Counted from the stretch's first letter, positions 40,745-50,526 are shown. The stretch: DNA of 64,000 nt from Streptomyces aculeolatus (GCF_020400605.1 NZ_JAINRD010000020.1:124001-188000); one strand, 5' to 3'. Notes: generated by a model from the sequence alone, not told the origin. Program-made: numbers and translations.

Positions 40745-40816
40745 CGGCCGGCGGCGCGGGGGCGCGGCGCGGTCGCGCGGTGCGGCGCGGGGGCGCGGAG
40801 CGGGGCGTACCGGCGC

Positions 40817-41287
40817 TCATGTGTCGCCGGACTCGTCCGACGGCCACGGGTCGCTCAGCCACAACTCGTCCCGCGTCGCGGGCCCCAGCAGCTCCTCCAG
40901 CCCTTCGTCGATCCCGAGCCGGGTCATCTCCGAGCCCGGGGGCACGGCCCGCAGCGTGCGCTCCAGCCAGGCGGAGACCTGGGGGGCCGGCGCCTCGATG
41001 AGCGCGTCCCCGTCGGAGGACGTCAGCGCCAGGCAGACGACGCTCCCCGACGCGGACTTCGTCGGCCACACCCGCACGTCCCCGTGCCCGCACGGCCGGA
41101 ACACCCCCTCCACCAGCAGCTCGCGGGCGAACGACCATCTCACCGGCGCCGCCGAGCCGATGTGGAAGCCGATGTGGACGGCGTACGGGTCGGACGACCT
41201 GTAGGTCAGCCTGGACGGAACCGGAACACTCCTCTCCGGCGAGAGCACGAGTCGCAGCTCCAGTTCGCGTTCCACCACTGTCTGCAT
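40817..41287 (-). CDS. ssgG: SsgA-like sporulation/cell-division protein, probably SsgG
   Basis: A 156-residue SsgA-like protein (SALP), a family restricted to sporulating actinomycetes that helps place septa in aerial hyphae. The signature LELRLVLSPERSVPVPSRLTYRSSDPYAVHIGFHI and PVRWSFARELLVEGV are clear. GAGAGGAG precedes ATG 41287. In S. coelicolor ssgG is, as I recall, SCO2924, close to hppD (SCO2927) and the M6 protease (SCO2920); that order is kept here, so I use the name, with some doubt about which SALP it is. Confidence 0.8.
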   Translation of the reverse strand: MQTVVERELELRLVLSPERSVPVPSRLTYRSSDPYAVHIGFHIGSAAPVRWSFARELLVEGVFRPCGHGDVRVWPTKSASGSVVCLALTSSDGDALIEAPAPQVSAWLERTLRAVPPGSEMTRLGIDEGLEELLGPATRDELWLSDPWPSDESGDT

Positions 41288-41471
41288 GGCGTGGCTCCTC
41301 TCTTGTCGAACGTCACGCAGGTCCGGCGGGCCTGCGCGGGGAGAGAGGGCCAAACCGCGGTGCTCTTACGCGACTTCCGCAGACTTCCCCCGATCGTTTG
41401 ACAAGTCTCATAAGGCGGAACGGGGGTGAGGCGGACCCGGCTGTCCGCCGGTTCTGGTAGATGTGGACCCC

Positions 41472-43283
41472 ATGAGCGCCCCGACACCACCCTCCGGCGG
41501 CGGGATCCCCGGCCCCGGTTACTACCCCGACCCCTCCATCCCGGGCTACGTCCGGTACTGGAACGGTGCGGCGTGGGTTCCCGGCACCAGCCGCCGCGCG
41601 CACGAGGGCGAGGAGGCGGCCGCGGCCGCCGACGGGCAGGAGTCCGGCCCCGCGGCGGACGCGGGCACGGGCGGCCCGGAGAGCACGGAGAGCCCGCAGC
41701 GCGCGGAGAGCCCCGCGGACGCCGTGCCCGCCGCGTCCGGCCCGTCCCTGAGCGAGACCGGCCCGGTGTTCCTCGACGAGGAGGAGCCGCAGGACGCCCC
41801 GCTCCCCTCCCGCGGGCGGCACGCGCGCGGGAGCGGCGACGCCGACGACGTACGGGACGCGGCCGAGGCGGCGGCGTCCGCCGAGGAGCCGGCGGACGCG
41901 CAGGGCGCGTGGCAGGCGGTCGACGTCGTGGACGTCGCAGAACGGGCCGACAACCGCGTCGCCTGGGGCGCGCGGGAGGCGCAGGACCCGCCGGCGCTCA
42001 CGGTGCCGGCCGAGCTGGGCGGCGGCGCGCCGGAGCCGGGCGGCGCCGGGGAGGAGTCCCGGCTGCCGGGCGCGCGGCACGCGGATGACGCCGACGCCGG
42101 CGCCGCGGGCGGCGGCGCCGGGCAGGAGGGCGGACAGGCCGCGCCCGGTGCGTACGAGCAGGACCGGCCGGGCGGGCTGCTCGGCCGCGACCCGCGCGTC
42201 GGCGGCGGCTCGTGGGGCGAGCAGGTACGGCGGCTGGCGGGGCCCGCGCCCGTACCGGCGCCCGGGACGCCGGAGGAGACGCGCGAGCCGGAGGCCGCGG
42301 GCGGGTCCGGACCGCAGTCCGGGGCGGGCGCCGAATCCGGGTCCGGCTTCGGAGCCGGTGCGGGTGCCGCGTCCGGGGCCGTGGATCCGCGGCAGGCCGC
42401 GGGTGGCTACGCGCCGTCGCCGACCGCGCCCGACGTGCCGAACGCGCTCCCCGCGCCGACCACCCCCGACGTGCCGCGGGCGCAGCCCGCGCCGACGACC
42501 CCCGACGTACCGGTGTCCCCGACGCCGACGACGCCCGAACTGCCGCAGCCCCGCCCCGCGCCGCCGCAGCTCGCGCCGCAGGGCGGCGGCCACTCCGCGC
42601 CGCCGCTGACCCCGGCCGCGCGCACGGCCCCGCCCGCCGTGCCGCAGCAGCGGCCCGCCGGGCAGTTCCCCGAGCGGGCCGCCGCCCGCGCCGAGCTGCC
42701 GCAGGGCGGCGGCGCCGGGGCCGGCACGGGGGAGCCGCCCGTCGTGCCGTGGCGCCCGCCGGCCAGTGACCCCTTCCTCAGCGCCGCGCAGGGCACCGCG
42801 CCGCCCGCCGGGCTCGGCCGCAGGCTCGGCGCCCGGTTCGTGGACGCGCTGCTGGTCGGCGGCGTCGTCGCCGCGGTCGCGGTGCCGCTGGTGAGCAAGT
42901 CCGTGGACCACGTACAGGGCAAGATCGACGCCGCCGAGGAGTCCGGCAAGACCGTCACGGTCTGGCTCATCGACGGCACCACGGGCCCGTATCTCGCCCT
43001 CGTCCTCGGCCTCTTCCTCGTCCTCGGCCTGGTCGTGGAGGCGCTGCCGACCGCGAAGTGGGGCCGTACGCCCGGCAAGCGGCTCTTCGGCGTGCGGGTG
43101 CTGGACATCGAGTCGCAGGACCCGCCGGCGACCGGCTCGGCGCTGCGGCGGTGGCTGACGTACGCGGTGTTCCTGCTGCTGCCGCTGATCGGGCTGCTGA
43201 ACGTCGTCTGGTGCGCCTTCGACAAGCCGTGGCGGCAGTGCTGGCACGACAAGGCGGGGCGCACGTACGTGGCGCGCGGCTGA
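41472..43283 (+). CDS. RDD-family membrane protein with N-terminal DUF2510 and long Pro-rich linker
   Basis: A 603-residue protein. A DUF2510 segment comes first (GYYPDPSIPGYVRYWNGAAW), then ~400 low-complexity residues rich in Ala, Gly, Pro and Glu with repeated TTPDVP-like units near residue 330. The C-terminal RDD domain has LGRRLGARFVDALLVGG, two or three transmembrane segments, GRTPGKRLFGVRVLD and WHDKAGRTYV. RDD proteins are small membrane proteins proposed as transporters or ion exchangers. ATG 41472 is used; a GTG 9 bases upstream is possible. A similar gene follows 55 bp later. Confidence 0.85.
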   Translation: MSAPTPPSGGGIPGPGYYPDPSIPGYVRYWNGAAWVPGTSRRAHEGEEAAAAADGQESGPAADAGTGGPESTESPQRAESPADAVPAASGPSLSETGPVFLDEEEPQDAPLPSRGRHARGSGDADDVRDAAEAAASAEEPADAQGAWQAVDVVDVAERADNRVAWGAREAQDPPALTVPAELGGGAPEPGGAGEESRLPGARHADDADAGAAGGGAGQEGGQAAPGAYEQDRPGGLLGRDPRVGGGSWGEQVRRLAGPAPVPAPGTPEETREPEAAGGSGPQSGAGAESGSGFGAGAGAASGAVDPRQAAGGYAPSPTAPDVPNALPAPTTPDVPRAQPAPTTPDVPVSPTPTTPELPQPRPAPPQLAPQGGGHSAPPLTPAARTAPPAVPQQRPAGQFPERAAARAELPQGGGAGAGTGEPPVVPWRPPASDPFLSAAQGTAPPAGLGRRLGARFVDALLVGGVVAAVAVPLVSKSVDHVQGKIDAAEESGKTVTVWLIDGTTGPYLALVLGLFLVLGLVVEALPTAKWGRTPGKRLFGVRVLDIESQDPPATGSALRRWLTYAVFLLLPLIGLLNVVWCAFDKPWRQCWHDKAGRTYVARG

Positions 43284-43338
43284 GCCGTTCGGCCCCGCCC
43301 GGGATGCGGGGCGGTGGCGCCCGGGGTCGACTCGGTGC

Positions 43339-44547
43339 ATGAGCTCCGACCACGGCGAGGGCGCCGACCCGCACCGCAGGAAGCCCACGCGCTCGCAGCA
43401 GCCGCAGAACGGCGCACCCGCCGGCGGCACGCAGCACCCGGAGGGGGAACCCCCGCCGGGTGACGGGCACGGGGCACAGGAGACGCACGGGGCACCGGCC
43501 GAGGGCAGCGGCACGACGCGGCCGGTGGGCGGCCCGGCGAGGTCGGAGAGGCCGGGGCCGCCACCCCCGCCGCCCGCACCCGGGCCGGCGGACGGGAGCG
43601 GCGCCCCGGCGCAGGGGAGCGGAGGGCCCGAGGGCGGCGGCCTCCCGTCGTACGGCACCGGATCCGGCTCCGGCTCCGGCCCGGCCCCGCCCACGGGCCC
43701 GGACGCCACGTCGTCGTCCGGCCCGGGCACCACGCCTCCCACCGGCCCCGATGCCACGCCCTCCGAGGGCCCCGGCACCACGCCGCCCACCGGACCTGAC
43801 GCCACGTCGTGGTCGGGTCCCGGGGCCACCCCGCCCACGGGTCCGGACGCCACGTCGTCCGGTCCCGGCGGCGCTCCGCCCCCGGGCTCCGGTGCCGGAC
43901 CCGACTACGGCGGCGCCCCGCCCCCCGGCGCCGGCTCCCCGTACGACCAGCCGCCCGGCGCCATGCCCCCGCCCCCGCCGTCGTACGGCACCGGCCAGCC
44001 CGGCTACGGCGGCCCCGGGGGCCACCCCGGCTCTCCCGGCCACGGCGGCGCCCCCTACGGCGCGCCCGATCCGCGGCTCGCCGGGATGCCGCCGCTCGGC
44101 GGCCTCGGCCGCCGGCTGCTGGCGCGCATCATCGACGCCCTGATCGTGTACATCCCGGTGTCGCTCTTCCTCACCCTCATCGGCCAGATCGACGACTTCG
44201 CCGACACCGACAACACCGGCTCCCAGTACGGCTGGGGCATCTTCGGCATCCTCGCCTACCTCGTGTACGAGGGCCTGATGCTCACCCGCAGCGGCCAGAC
44301 CGTGGGCAAGATGCTCATGAGCATCCGCGTCGGCATGCTGGAGAACGGCGCGGTGCCCGCCGGCGGTCCCGGCTGGATCCGCGCCGCCGTCTACTCGCTG
44401 CCGGGGATCGTGCCGTGCATCGGCACCCTGTTCTGGCTCTACAACGTGCTCTCCTGCACCTGGGACAGGCCGTACCGGCAGTGCGTGCACGACAAGGCGG
44501 CCAAGACCGTCGTGGTCTCCACGGAGGGCCAGCGCTTCACGCCGTAG
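43339..44547 (+). CDS. RDD-family membrane protein with Pro/Gly-rich N-terminal repeats
   Basis: A 402-residue second RDD protein, sharing the layout but not the DUF2510 start of its neighbour. Residues 1-245 are disordered and contain a 16-residue tandem repeat. The RDD domain has LGRRLLARIIDALIVYIPVS, a TGSQYGW loop, SGQTVGKMLMSIRVGM and VHDKAAKTVVV, with about four transmembrane segments. The shared domain and order suggest tandem duplication followed by divergence. Confidence 0.85.
   Translation: MSSDHGEGADPHRRKPTRSQQPQNGAPAGGTQHPEGEPPPGDGHGAQETHGAPAEGSGTTRPVGGPARSERPGPPPPPPAPGPADGSGAPAQGSGGPEGGGLPSYGTGSGSGSGPAPPTGPDATSSSGPGTTPPTGPDATPSEGPGTTPPTGPDATSWSGPGATPPTGPDATSSGPGGAPPPGSGAGPDYGGAPPPGAGSPYDQPPGAMPPPPPSYGTGQPGYGGPGGHPGSPGHGGAPYGAPDPRLAGMPPLGGLGRRLLARIIDALIVYIPVSLFLTLIGQIDDFADTDNTGSQYGWGIFGILAYLVYEGLMLTRSGQTVGKMLMSIRVGMLENGAVPAGGPGWIRAAVYSLPGIVPCIGTLFWLYNVLSCTWDRPYRQCVHDKAAKTVVVSTEGQRFTP
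43690..43878 (+). repeat. tandem 48-bp repeat inside the second RDD gene
   Basis: Four consecutive units begin at 43690, 43738, 43786 and 43834 (the last 45 bp). Each encodes a variant of PTGPDATxxSGPGTTP. The units are in frame and differ mainly in two or three residues, consistent with slippage-driven expansion of a disordered linker. Confidence 0.85.
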
Positions 44548-44580
44548 CGCCGCCCGGGCGCCCGCCGGGACCGGCACACC

Positions 44581-44616
44581 GAAGCGGCCGGCGACCAACT
44601 GGTCGCCGACCGCTTC
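44581..44616. terminator. bidirectional hairpin terminator
   Basis: Arms gaagcgg...cggcgacc and ggtcgccg...ccgcttc pair over 15 bp with one mismatch and a 4-base AACT loop, between the RDD gene and the convergent small membrane protein gene. Plus-strand sequence after it reads CTGTTCGG. Confidence 0.8.
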
Positions 44617-44676
44617 CTGTTCGGTTGGGCCTCGGCCGTCCCCCGTGGGCACCCTCGCGGGTGCCCCCGTGCCGTC

Positions 44677-44964
44677 TCAGTGCGGCGCGGACTGCGCGCC
44701 GACCGGCCGCCGGTCCGCCGCGGGTGCGGCGACACCTTCCGACCGCGCCACCACGACCGGCTGGTCCGCCCGTAAGGCGGGAGCGCGGCGGGAGCGCGGT
44801 ACGGGAGCGGTCAGTGCGACGAGCACCCCGAGCGCCAGGGCGGTGACGCAGATCGCCACGAGGGCGATGGCTGCGCCTGCCTGCGAGAGCAGCAGCATGG
44901 CTGCGGCCGAGGCGATGACTGTGGCCGACCCGTAGAGGATTTGGGAGAGAGTCGGACGCGGCAT
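44677..44964 (-). CDS. small two-helix membrane protein, unknown function
   Basis: A 95-residue protein with two hydrophobic helices (residues ~10-52: LYGSATVIASAAAMLLL and AAIALVAICVTALALGVLVAL) and a basic, Ala/Pro/Arg-rich tail. I do not recognise a family. It is bounded by a terminator at its end and a 309-bp gap at its start, so it is probably monocistronic. Confidence 0.65.
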   Translation of the reverse strand: MPRPTLSQILYGSATVIASAAAMLLLSQAGAAIALVAICVTALALGVLVALTAPVPRSRRAPALRADQPVVVARSEGVAAPAADRRPVGAQSAPH

Positions 44965-45273
44965 GGCGGCCCCCTGGTGGGCTCAGCATCGGTACGGACG
45001 GGTGAACGTGCCGAAGGGCGGCCCCGTGCGTGCAGCCGCCCCCCACTACCCAAGCCGTTGCCCAACCCGGACTGCAAGTAAGCGTGACCTTACCCACTGG
45101 GGGGGTGCACGAGGGGGCGCACGGGGTCATGGCGGGGCGAGCATCGGCGTCACCAGGGGCTCCGACCCCGTAGCCCTCTGAAGTGTCCAAGTCAAGACTG
45201 TCATTTCTCTGTTCACTCCGGTCGAATGCAGGCACACCTATTCGTGCGGCGACGCGGGAGGGACAGCTCAAAC
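44965..45273. other. 309-bp divergent intergenic region
   Basis: This contains promoters for the small membrane protein and the M6 protease. A relatively AT-rich stretch at about 45180-45230 precedes the protease gene. A run of seven G at about 45100-45107 follows short inverted segments. No gene is evident. Confidence 0.45.
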
Positions 45274-47685
45274 GTGAAGAGCAGGCAAAGAAAGTTGTCA
45301 AAAACTGCCGTCACCACGGCGGTTGCAGCCGCACTCGGCGCGGCTCTGCTGCCTCTGGGGCAGGCGGCCGCCGACCCCGGCGACGGTGGTGCCCAGCTTG
45401 AGCGCCGCGATCCGGCGCGGGCGCCGAAGCACCAGGAGCACGACCTCGACGGCCCGTTCAGCAAGGAGCAGGACGCGCGCGAGCAGGCGGCGCTCCAGCA
45501 GTTGCTGTCCGGCGAGAAGCAGGCGCAGCCCCGGGCGAAGAAGGACGGCGGGACCGTCGTCAAGCTCGACGACGGCAAGTACGCCGAGCTGGGCCGGGGG
45601 ACGAAGACCGACAAGATCTTCACCGTGCTGGTCGAGTTCGGTGACGACGTCGACAACGAGACGATGTACGACCCGGACGGTCCCGACGGCCCCGAGCCGC
45701 CCGTCGTGAAGTACGGCGGCGACGCGGGCCCCGCGCACAACCGGATAGCCGAGCCGGACCGGGAGGTGGACAACTCCACCGACTGGAAGGCCGACTTCGA
45801 CAGGCAGCACTACCAGGACCTCTACTTCTCCAAGGACGCGGACAAGCAGTCCGTGGCGAAGTACTACGAGAAGCAGTCCTCCGGCAAGTACACGGTGGAC
45901 GGCGAGGTCAGCGACTGGGTCTCGGTGAAGTGGAACGAGGCCCGCTACGGCTCCAACTACTGCGGCGACTCCACCTGCGCCTCCGTCTGGGACCTGGTGC
46001 GCGACGCGACCGCCAAGTGGGCCGAGGACCAGAAGGCCGCCGGGAAGACCGACGCCGAGATCAAGGCCCAGCTCGCCGAGTACGACGCCTGGGACCGCTA
46101 CGACTTCGACGGCGACGGCAACTTCGACGAGCCCGACGGCTACATCGACCACTTCCAGCTCGTGCACGCGGGCGAGGACGAGTCCGCGGGCGGCGGCGTC
46201 CAGGGCGAGGACGCCATCTGGGCGCACCGCTGGTACGCCTACGGCACCGACGCGGGCAGCACAGGACCCGGTGAGAACAAGGCCGGGGGTGCCCAGATCG
46301 GCGACACCGGCGTGTGGGTCGGCGACTACACCGTCCAGCCGGAGAACGGCGGACTCGGCGTCTTCGCCCACGAGTACGGCCACGACCTCGGCCTGCCCGA
46401 CCTGTACGACACCGCGGGCGGCGAGAACTCCACCGCCTTCTGGTCCCTCATGTCCTCCGGCTCGTGGCTGGGCCGCGGCAAGGACGCCATCGGCGACCTG
46501 CCCGGCGACATGACCGCCTGGGACAAGCTGCAACTCGGCTGGCTGGACTACGACACGGCCAAGGCGGCGACGCGCTCGAAGCACACGCTCGGCCGCGCCG
46601 AGGAGCAGAAGGACGGCAAGCCGCAGGCGCTCGTCGTCGAGCTGCCGGAGAAGGCCGTCACCACCACCATCACCAAGCCCGCCGAGGGCACCAAGCAGTG
46701 GTGGAGCGGCATGGGCGACGACCTGTCCAACTCCCTGACCCGGACGGTCGACCTGACCGGCAGGTCCAGCGCCTCGCTGGGCCTCGCGGGCTGGTGGGAC
46801 ATCGAGGAGAACTACGACTTCCTCTACGCCGAGGTCTCCACGGACGGCGGCGCCAGCTTCACCCCGCTCGACGGCACCGCGAACGGCGCGCAGATCCCGC
46901 GCGACGGCGGCGACCGGCCGGCCCTGACCGGCGTCTCCGGCGAGTTCCGCGACCTGGAGTACTCCCTCGACGCCTACGCGGGCCAGGAGGTCCAGCTCCG
47001 CTTCCGCTACCAGACCGACGGCGGGGTGGCGCAGAAGGGCTTCGCCGCCGACGCGTTGACGATCACGGCGGACGGCGAGGAGGTCTTCGCGGACGGCGCC
47101 GAGGGCGACGACGCGGGCTGGACGGCGGACGGCTTCTCGCGCGTCGAGGAGTCCTTCACCAAGGACTACCCGCAGTACTACATCGCCGAGAACCGGCAGT
47201 ACGTGTCGTACGACAAGACGCTCAAGACCGGTCCGTACAACTTCGGCTGGACGACCGACAAGCCGGACTGGGTCGAGCACTTCCCGTACCAGAACGGCCT
47301 GGCCGTGTGGCTGTGGGACACCTCGCAGCTGGACAACAACACCAGCGTGCACCCCGGCGAGGGCCTGGTGCTGCCGGTCGACGCGCACGCGAAGCCGGAG
47401 AAGTGGGCGGACGGCTCGGTGATGCGCAACCGCATCCAGGCGTACGACTCCACCTTCAGCACCCAGCGGACCGACGGCTTCACCCTGCACAAGGACGGGA
47501 AGCCGACGAAGATCACGTCGAAGAAGGGCGCCTGGGTCTTCGACGACCGCAAGGGGACGTACTGGTACGAAGGGAACCCGGGCGGGAGCGTGCAGGTGCC
47601 CGACACCAACACGAGGATCTCCATCGTCCAGGAGCCCAGTCATGGCCGGACCATGACAATCCAGGTAGCGCCTTCCGGGCGGTGA
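45274..47685 (+). CDS. secreted M6-family zinc metalloprotease (immune inhibitor A type)
   Basis: An 803-residue protease. The signal peptide has a basic start and ALGAALLPLGQAAAD; a propeptide precedes the catalytic domain. The zinc site is HEYGHDLGLPDLYD (His366, Glu367, His370) and a Met-turn SLMSSGSW follows. A C-terminal MAM-like/sandwich domain with QLRFRYQTDGGVAQKGFA closes the protein. GTG 45274 gives a proper signal peptide; ATG 45226 would add 16 odd residues. It matches a conserved streptomycete secreted protease (SCO2920-like, from memory), probably digesting extracellular protein. Confidence 0.92.
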   Translation: MKSRQRKLSKTAVTTAVAAALGAALLPLGQAAADPGDGGAQLERRDPARAPKHQEHDLDGPFSKEQDAREQAALQQLLSGEKQAQPRAKKDGGTVVKLDDGKYAELGRGTKTDKIFTVLVEFGDDVDNETMYDPDGPDGPEPPVVKYGGDAGPAHNRIAEPDREVDNSTDWKADFDRQHYQDLYFSKDADKQSVAKYYEKQSSGKYTVDGEVSDWVSVKWNEARYGSNYCGDSTCASVWDLVRDATAKWAEDQKAAGKTDAEIKAQLAEYDAWDRYDFDGDGNFDEPDGYIDHFQLVHAGEDESAGGGVQGEDAIWAHRWYAYGTDAGSTGPGENKAGGAQIGDTGVWVGDYTVQPENGGLGVFAHEYGHDLGLPDLYDTAGGENSTAFWSLMSSGSWLGRGKDAIGDLPGDMTAWDKLQLGWLDYDTAKAATRSKHTLGRAEEQKDGKPQALVVELPEKAVTTTITKPAEGTKQWWSGMGDDLSNSLTRTVDLTGRSSASLGLAGWWDIEENYDFLYAEVSTDGGASFTPLDGTANGAQIPRDGGDRPALTGVSGEFRDLEYSLDAYAGQEVQLRFRYQTDGGVAQKGFAADALTITADGEEVFADGAEGDDAGWTADGFSRVEESFTKDYPQYYIAENRQYVSYDKTLKTGPYNFGWTTDKPDWVEHFPYQNGLAVWLWDTSQLDNNTSVHPGEGLVLPVDAHAKPEKWADGSVMRNRIQAYDSTFSTQRTDGFTLHKDGKPTKITSKKGAWVFDDRKGTYWYEGNPGGSVQVPDTNTRISIVQEPSHGRTMTIQVAPSGR

Positions 47686-47712
47686 TTTTGTAAAACAGCA
47701 GGTCAAAGGCGT

Positions 47713-47746
47713 ATCGGCCGCTGCCCCTGGCGGGGCGGCGGCCGAT
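47713..47746 (+). terminator. terminator after the M6 protease gene
   Basis: A 15-bp stem, atcggccgctgcccc with ggggcggcggccgat, with one wobble pair and a TGGC loop, 27 bp after the protease stop. There is no T run. Confidence 0.75.
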
Positions 47747-47800
47747 CGCGTAAAGATGGCGTGAGCAGTTCGACCGAGGGACGACCACGCGAGGAGCGCC

Positions 47801-48106
47801 ATGGGCGGAGGAGGATTCACCAAGCTGCCGGACGGCAGCATGGTCGTCGCCGTCTCCCTGCCGGCCCCCGTGGAGGGCCGGCGGATACGCGTCCTCGTCC
47901 ACGCCGCGAACCGCGCCAGGGCGCTGACGCGGCTGCGCAACCTCGGGCTGCGCTCGGTCTACCTCCGCGGCAACGCGCACCCGCCCACCCCCGACGAGGT
48001 GACCGCGGTGCTGTGCCATCCGGACGGCCTGGTCTGGCGCGGCTCACTCGACGACGACACGGAGTCCTGGCACCCGATAGCGGCACTGTTCCGTCTGGCG
48101 ACGTAG
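47801..48106 (+). CDS. conserved small hypothetical protein
   Basis: A 101-residue protein beginning MGGGGFTKLPDGSMVVAVSL, with no signal or membrane segment. GAGGAG lies just before the ATG. The middle (RVLVHAANRARALTRLRNLGLRSVYLRG) is a basic amphipathic helix, suggesting nucleic-acid or protein contact. I recall homologues at this place in other streptomycetes without a function. The following 279-bp gap (48107-48385) is GC-rich with short repeats of ggggccg type and no gene. Confidence 0.75.
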   Translation: MGGGGFTKLPDGSMVVAVSLPAPVEGRRIRVLVHAANRARALTRLRNLGLRSVYLRGNAHPPTPDEVTAVLCHPDGLVWRGSLDDDTESWHPIAALFRLAT

Positions 48107-48385
48107 CCGGCCGCCCGGCGTCCGCGGAGGGCCGGAGGGGCCCAGGGGCGCCGCCTGAGGGCCCCGCGGGCTCAGGGCCGCCTCGATGGACCCTGCTGAC
48201 GTGTCCCCCTCGACGGCCCCGTGCCGGGGCGTCCGGCGCCCGCAGGCGGCCTGCGGACGCCCGGACGGGCGCCGGGGCCGCCCCCGCGGCACGGGGCCGC
48301 GGCGGCCGGAAGGCAGCCCCTGCGGGCACCGGCCCCCGCAGGCGGTCGCAGACGGCTCCGCAGCCGGCGCCCGCGGCGGGCCGGG

Positions 48386-48973
48386 TCAGCCGATGACCGG
48401 TTTGCCCGTCAGTTCCACGCCCGCCTCCGCCAGCTCTCCCAGCGCCCGCTGCGTGGTGTCCTCCGCCACCGCCGCCGTCAGGTCCAGCAGCACCTGCGTG
48501 CGGAAGCCCTCGGCCGCCGCGTCCAGGGCCGTCGCCTTCACGCAGTGGTCGGTGGCGATGCCCACCACGTCGACGTCCGTCACCTCCCGCGCGCGCAGCC
48601 AGTCCGCCAGCGGCACGCCGTTCTCGTCCGCCCCCTGGAAGCCGCTGTACGCCGCCGCGTACGCGCCCTTGTCGAAGACCGCCGAGATCGCCCCGGAGGC
48701 GACGGTCGGGGCGAAGTTCGGGTGGAAGCCGACGCCCTCCGTGCCGGCCACGCAGTGCCGCGGCCAGGAGTGCACGAAGTCCGGGTGCGCCGCGAAGTGG
48801 TCGCCCGGCTCGATGTGGTGGTCGCGGGTGGCGACGACGTGCTGGTAGCCGGCGGTGGACCGGCCGATCAGGTCGGTGATCGCGGCGGCCACGTCCGCGC
48901 CGCCGGTCACCCCCATGCTGCCGCCCTCGCAGAAGTCGTTCTGCACGTCAACGACGATCAGTGCACGATGCAT
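48386..48973 (-). CDS. pncA: nicotinamidase (isochorismatase superfamily)
   Basis: A 195-residue hydrolase turning nicotinamide into nicotinate in NAD salvage. The catalytic Asp is in VVDVQNDF (Asp9), the Lys in FDKGAYAAAYSGF and the nucleophilic Cys in GIATDHCVKATALDA. Metal-ligand His/Asp residues fall in TRDHHIEPGDHF. pncB lies 93 bp upstream on the same strand, so the two steps of salvage are encoded together. ATG 48973 is the only reasonable start. Confidence 0.95.
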   Translation of the reverse strand: MHRALIVVDVQNDFCEGGSMGVTGGADVAAAITDLIGRSTAGYQHVVATRDHHIEPGDHFAAHPDFVHSWPRHCVAGTEGVGFHPNFAPTVASGAISAVFDKGAYAAAYSGFQGADENGVPLADWLRAREVTDVDVVGIATDHCVKATALDAAAEGFRTQVLLDLTAAVAEDTTQRALGELAEAGVELTGKPVIG

Positions 48974-49066
48974 GGTGGGCTGCCCTTCGTGAGTCGGCGT
49001 CGGCAGGACGGAGCGCTGGGGAACGAAGCGCCGCGCGTCCCGGTTCTCTGCCCGGTCGGCCGGGCG

Positions 49067-50389
49067 TCATACGTACTCCGTCGGCAGGACAGGCTCGCCC
49101 CTGGAGAGCTGGGTGGCGGACAGCGGCAGCCCGTCCCTGGCCTCGACGTGCCGGGCCCTGGCGTCGTCCATCGGCTCCCGGCCCACGACCTTCCCGCCGC
49201 GCACCAGGGGCACCAGCAGCTCCCGCCCGGCCAGCTCCGCCGGCACCTCCCCGGTGCCGACGACCTCGGCCTCCGCGACCCCGTACGCGTCCAGCCGGCG
49301 GGCCGCCCACTTCCGGCCGCCGATCGACGTCTTCCCGCCCGTCGAGCGCTTCGCCACCGGCACCAGCGGCGCGTCCGGGGCGTCGGAGGCGGCGCGGGCC
49401 ACGAGCTTGTAGACCATCGAGCACGTCGGGTGCCCGCTGCCGGTGACCAGCCGGGTGCCCACCCCGTACGCGTCCACGGGGGCGGCGGCGAGCGAGGCGA
49501 TGGCGTACTCGTCGAGGTCGCTGGTGACGATGATCCGGGTCCGCTCCGCGCCCAGCTCGTCGAGCTGCTGGCGCACCCGGTGCGCGACCAGCAGCAGGTC
49601 GCCGGAGTCGATGCGCACGGCGCCCAGCTCCGGACCCGCGACCTCCACGGCGGTACGGACCGCGGCGGCCACGTCGTACGTGTCGACCAGCAGCGTCGTC
49701 CCCACGCCCATGGACTCCACCTGCGCGGTGAACGCCTCCCGCTCGCTGTCGTGCAGCAGCGTGAAGGCGTGCGCGGCGGTGCCGACGGTGGGGATGGCGT
49801 AGCGGAAGCCGGCGGCCAGGTCGGAGGTGGAGGCGAAGCCGCCGACGTACGCGGCCCGGGAGGCGGCCACCGCGGCCAGCTCGTGGGTGCGCCGGGCGCC
49901 CATCTCGATCAGCGGCCGGCCGACCGCGGCGACTGCCATCCGGGAGGCGGCGGCGGCGATCGCGGAGTCGTGGTTGAGGATCGACAGCACCACCGTCTCC
50001 AGCAGCACGCACTCGGCGAAGCCGCCCTCGACGCGCAGCACGGGGGAGCCGGGGAAGTACACCTCGCCCTCGGGGTAGCCCCAGATGTCGCCGCTGAACC
50101 GGAAGTCCGCGAGCCAGTCCAGGGTCGGGGCGTCGACCACGTCGTGCTCGCGCAGGAAGCTCAGCACCTCGGGCTCGAAGCGGAAGCTCTCCAGCGCGTC
50201 CAGGACGCGGCCGGTGCCGGCCACGACGCCGTAGCGGCGGCCCTCGGGCAGCCGGCGGGTGAAGGTCTCGAAGACCGACCGGCGGTGCGCGGTGCCGGCG
50301 TGCAACGCGGCCTGGACCATGGTCAACTCGTAGTGATCGGTGAAGAGGGCCGTCGAGGGGACGGTGACCGGCAGCTTCAGTTCCGACAT
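49067..50389 (-). CDS. pncB: nicotinate phosphoribosyltransferase
   Basis: A 440-residue enzyme that makes nicotinate mononucleotide from nicotinate and PRPP. FTDHYELTMVQAALHAG is the conserved N-terminus, RRTHELAAVAASRAAYVGG follows mid-protein, and RIDSGDLLLVAHRVR with TSDLDEYAIASLA form the phosphoribosyl site. The family's autophosphorylated His lies in the FASTSDL to AHAFTLLH region. It precedes pncA. ATG 50389 gives the normal length. Confidence 0.95.
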   Translation of the reverse strand: MSELKLPVTVPSTALFTDHYELTMVQAALHAGTAHRRSVFETFTRRLPEGRRYGVVAGTGRVLDALESFRFEPEVLSFLREHDVVDAPTLDWLADFRFSGDIWGYPEGEVYFPGSPVLRVEGGFAECVLLETVVLSILNHDSAIAAAASRMAVAAVGRPLIEMGARRTHELAAVAASRAAYVGGFASTSDLAAGFRYAIPTVGTAAHAFTLLHDSEREAFTAQVESMGVGTTLLVDTYDVAAAVRTAVEVAGPELGAVRIDSGDLLLVAHRVRQQLDELGAERTRIIVTSDLDEYAIASLAAAPVDAYGVGTRLVTGSGHPTCSMVYKLVARAASDAPDAPLVPVAKRSTGGKTSIGGRKWAARRLDAYGVAEAEVVGTGEVPAELAGRELLVPLVRGGKVVGREPMDDARARHVEARDGLPLSATQLSRGEPVLPTEYV

Positions 50390-50526
50390 GCACCTGATCC
50401 TACGCCCATACTCGTCACACTGACGATTTCCGGTGTCCGAATGGCTGCGGCACCGCCTCGGGTGGCAGCATGGGGACCGTCAGGGCTGCGGTCGCAGCCG
50501 GAGCTAACGAGGAGTTGCCGCCAACC

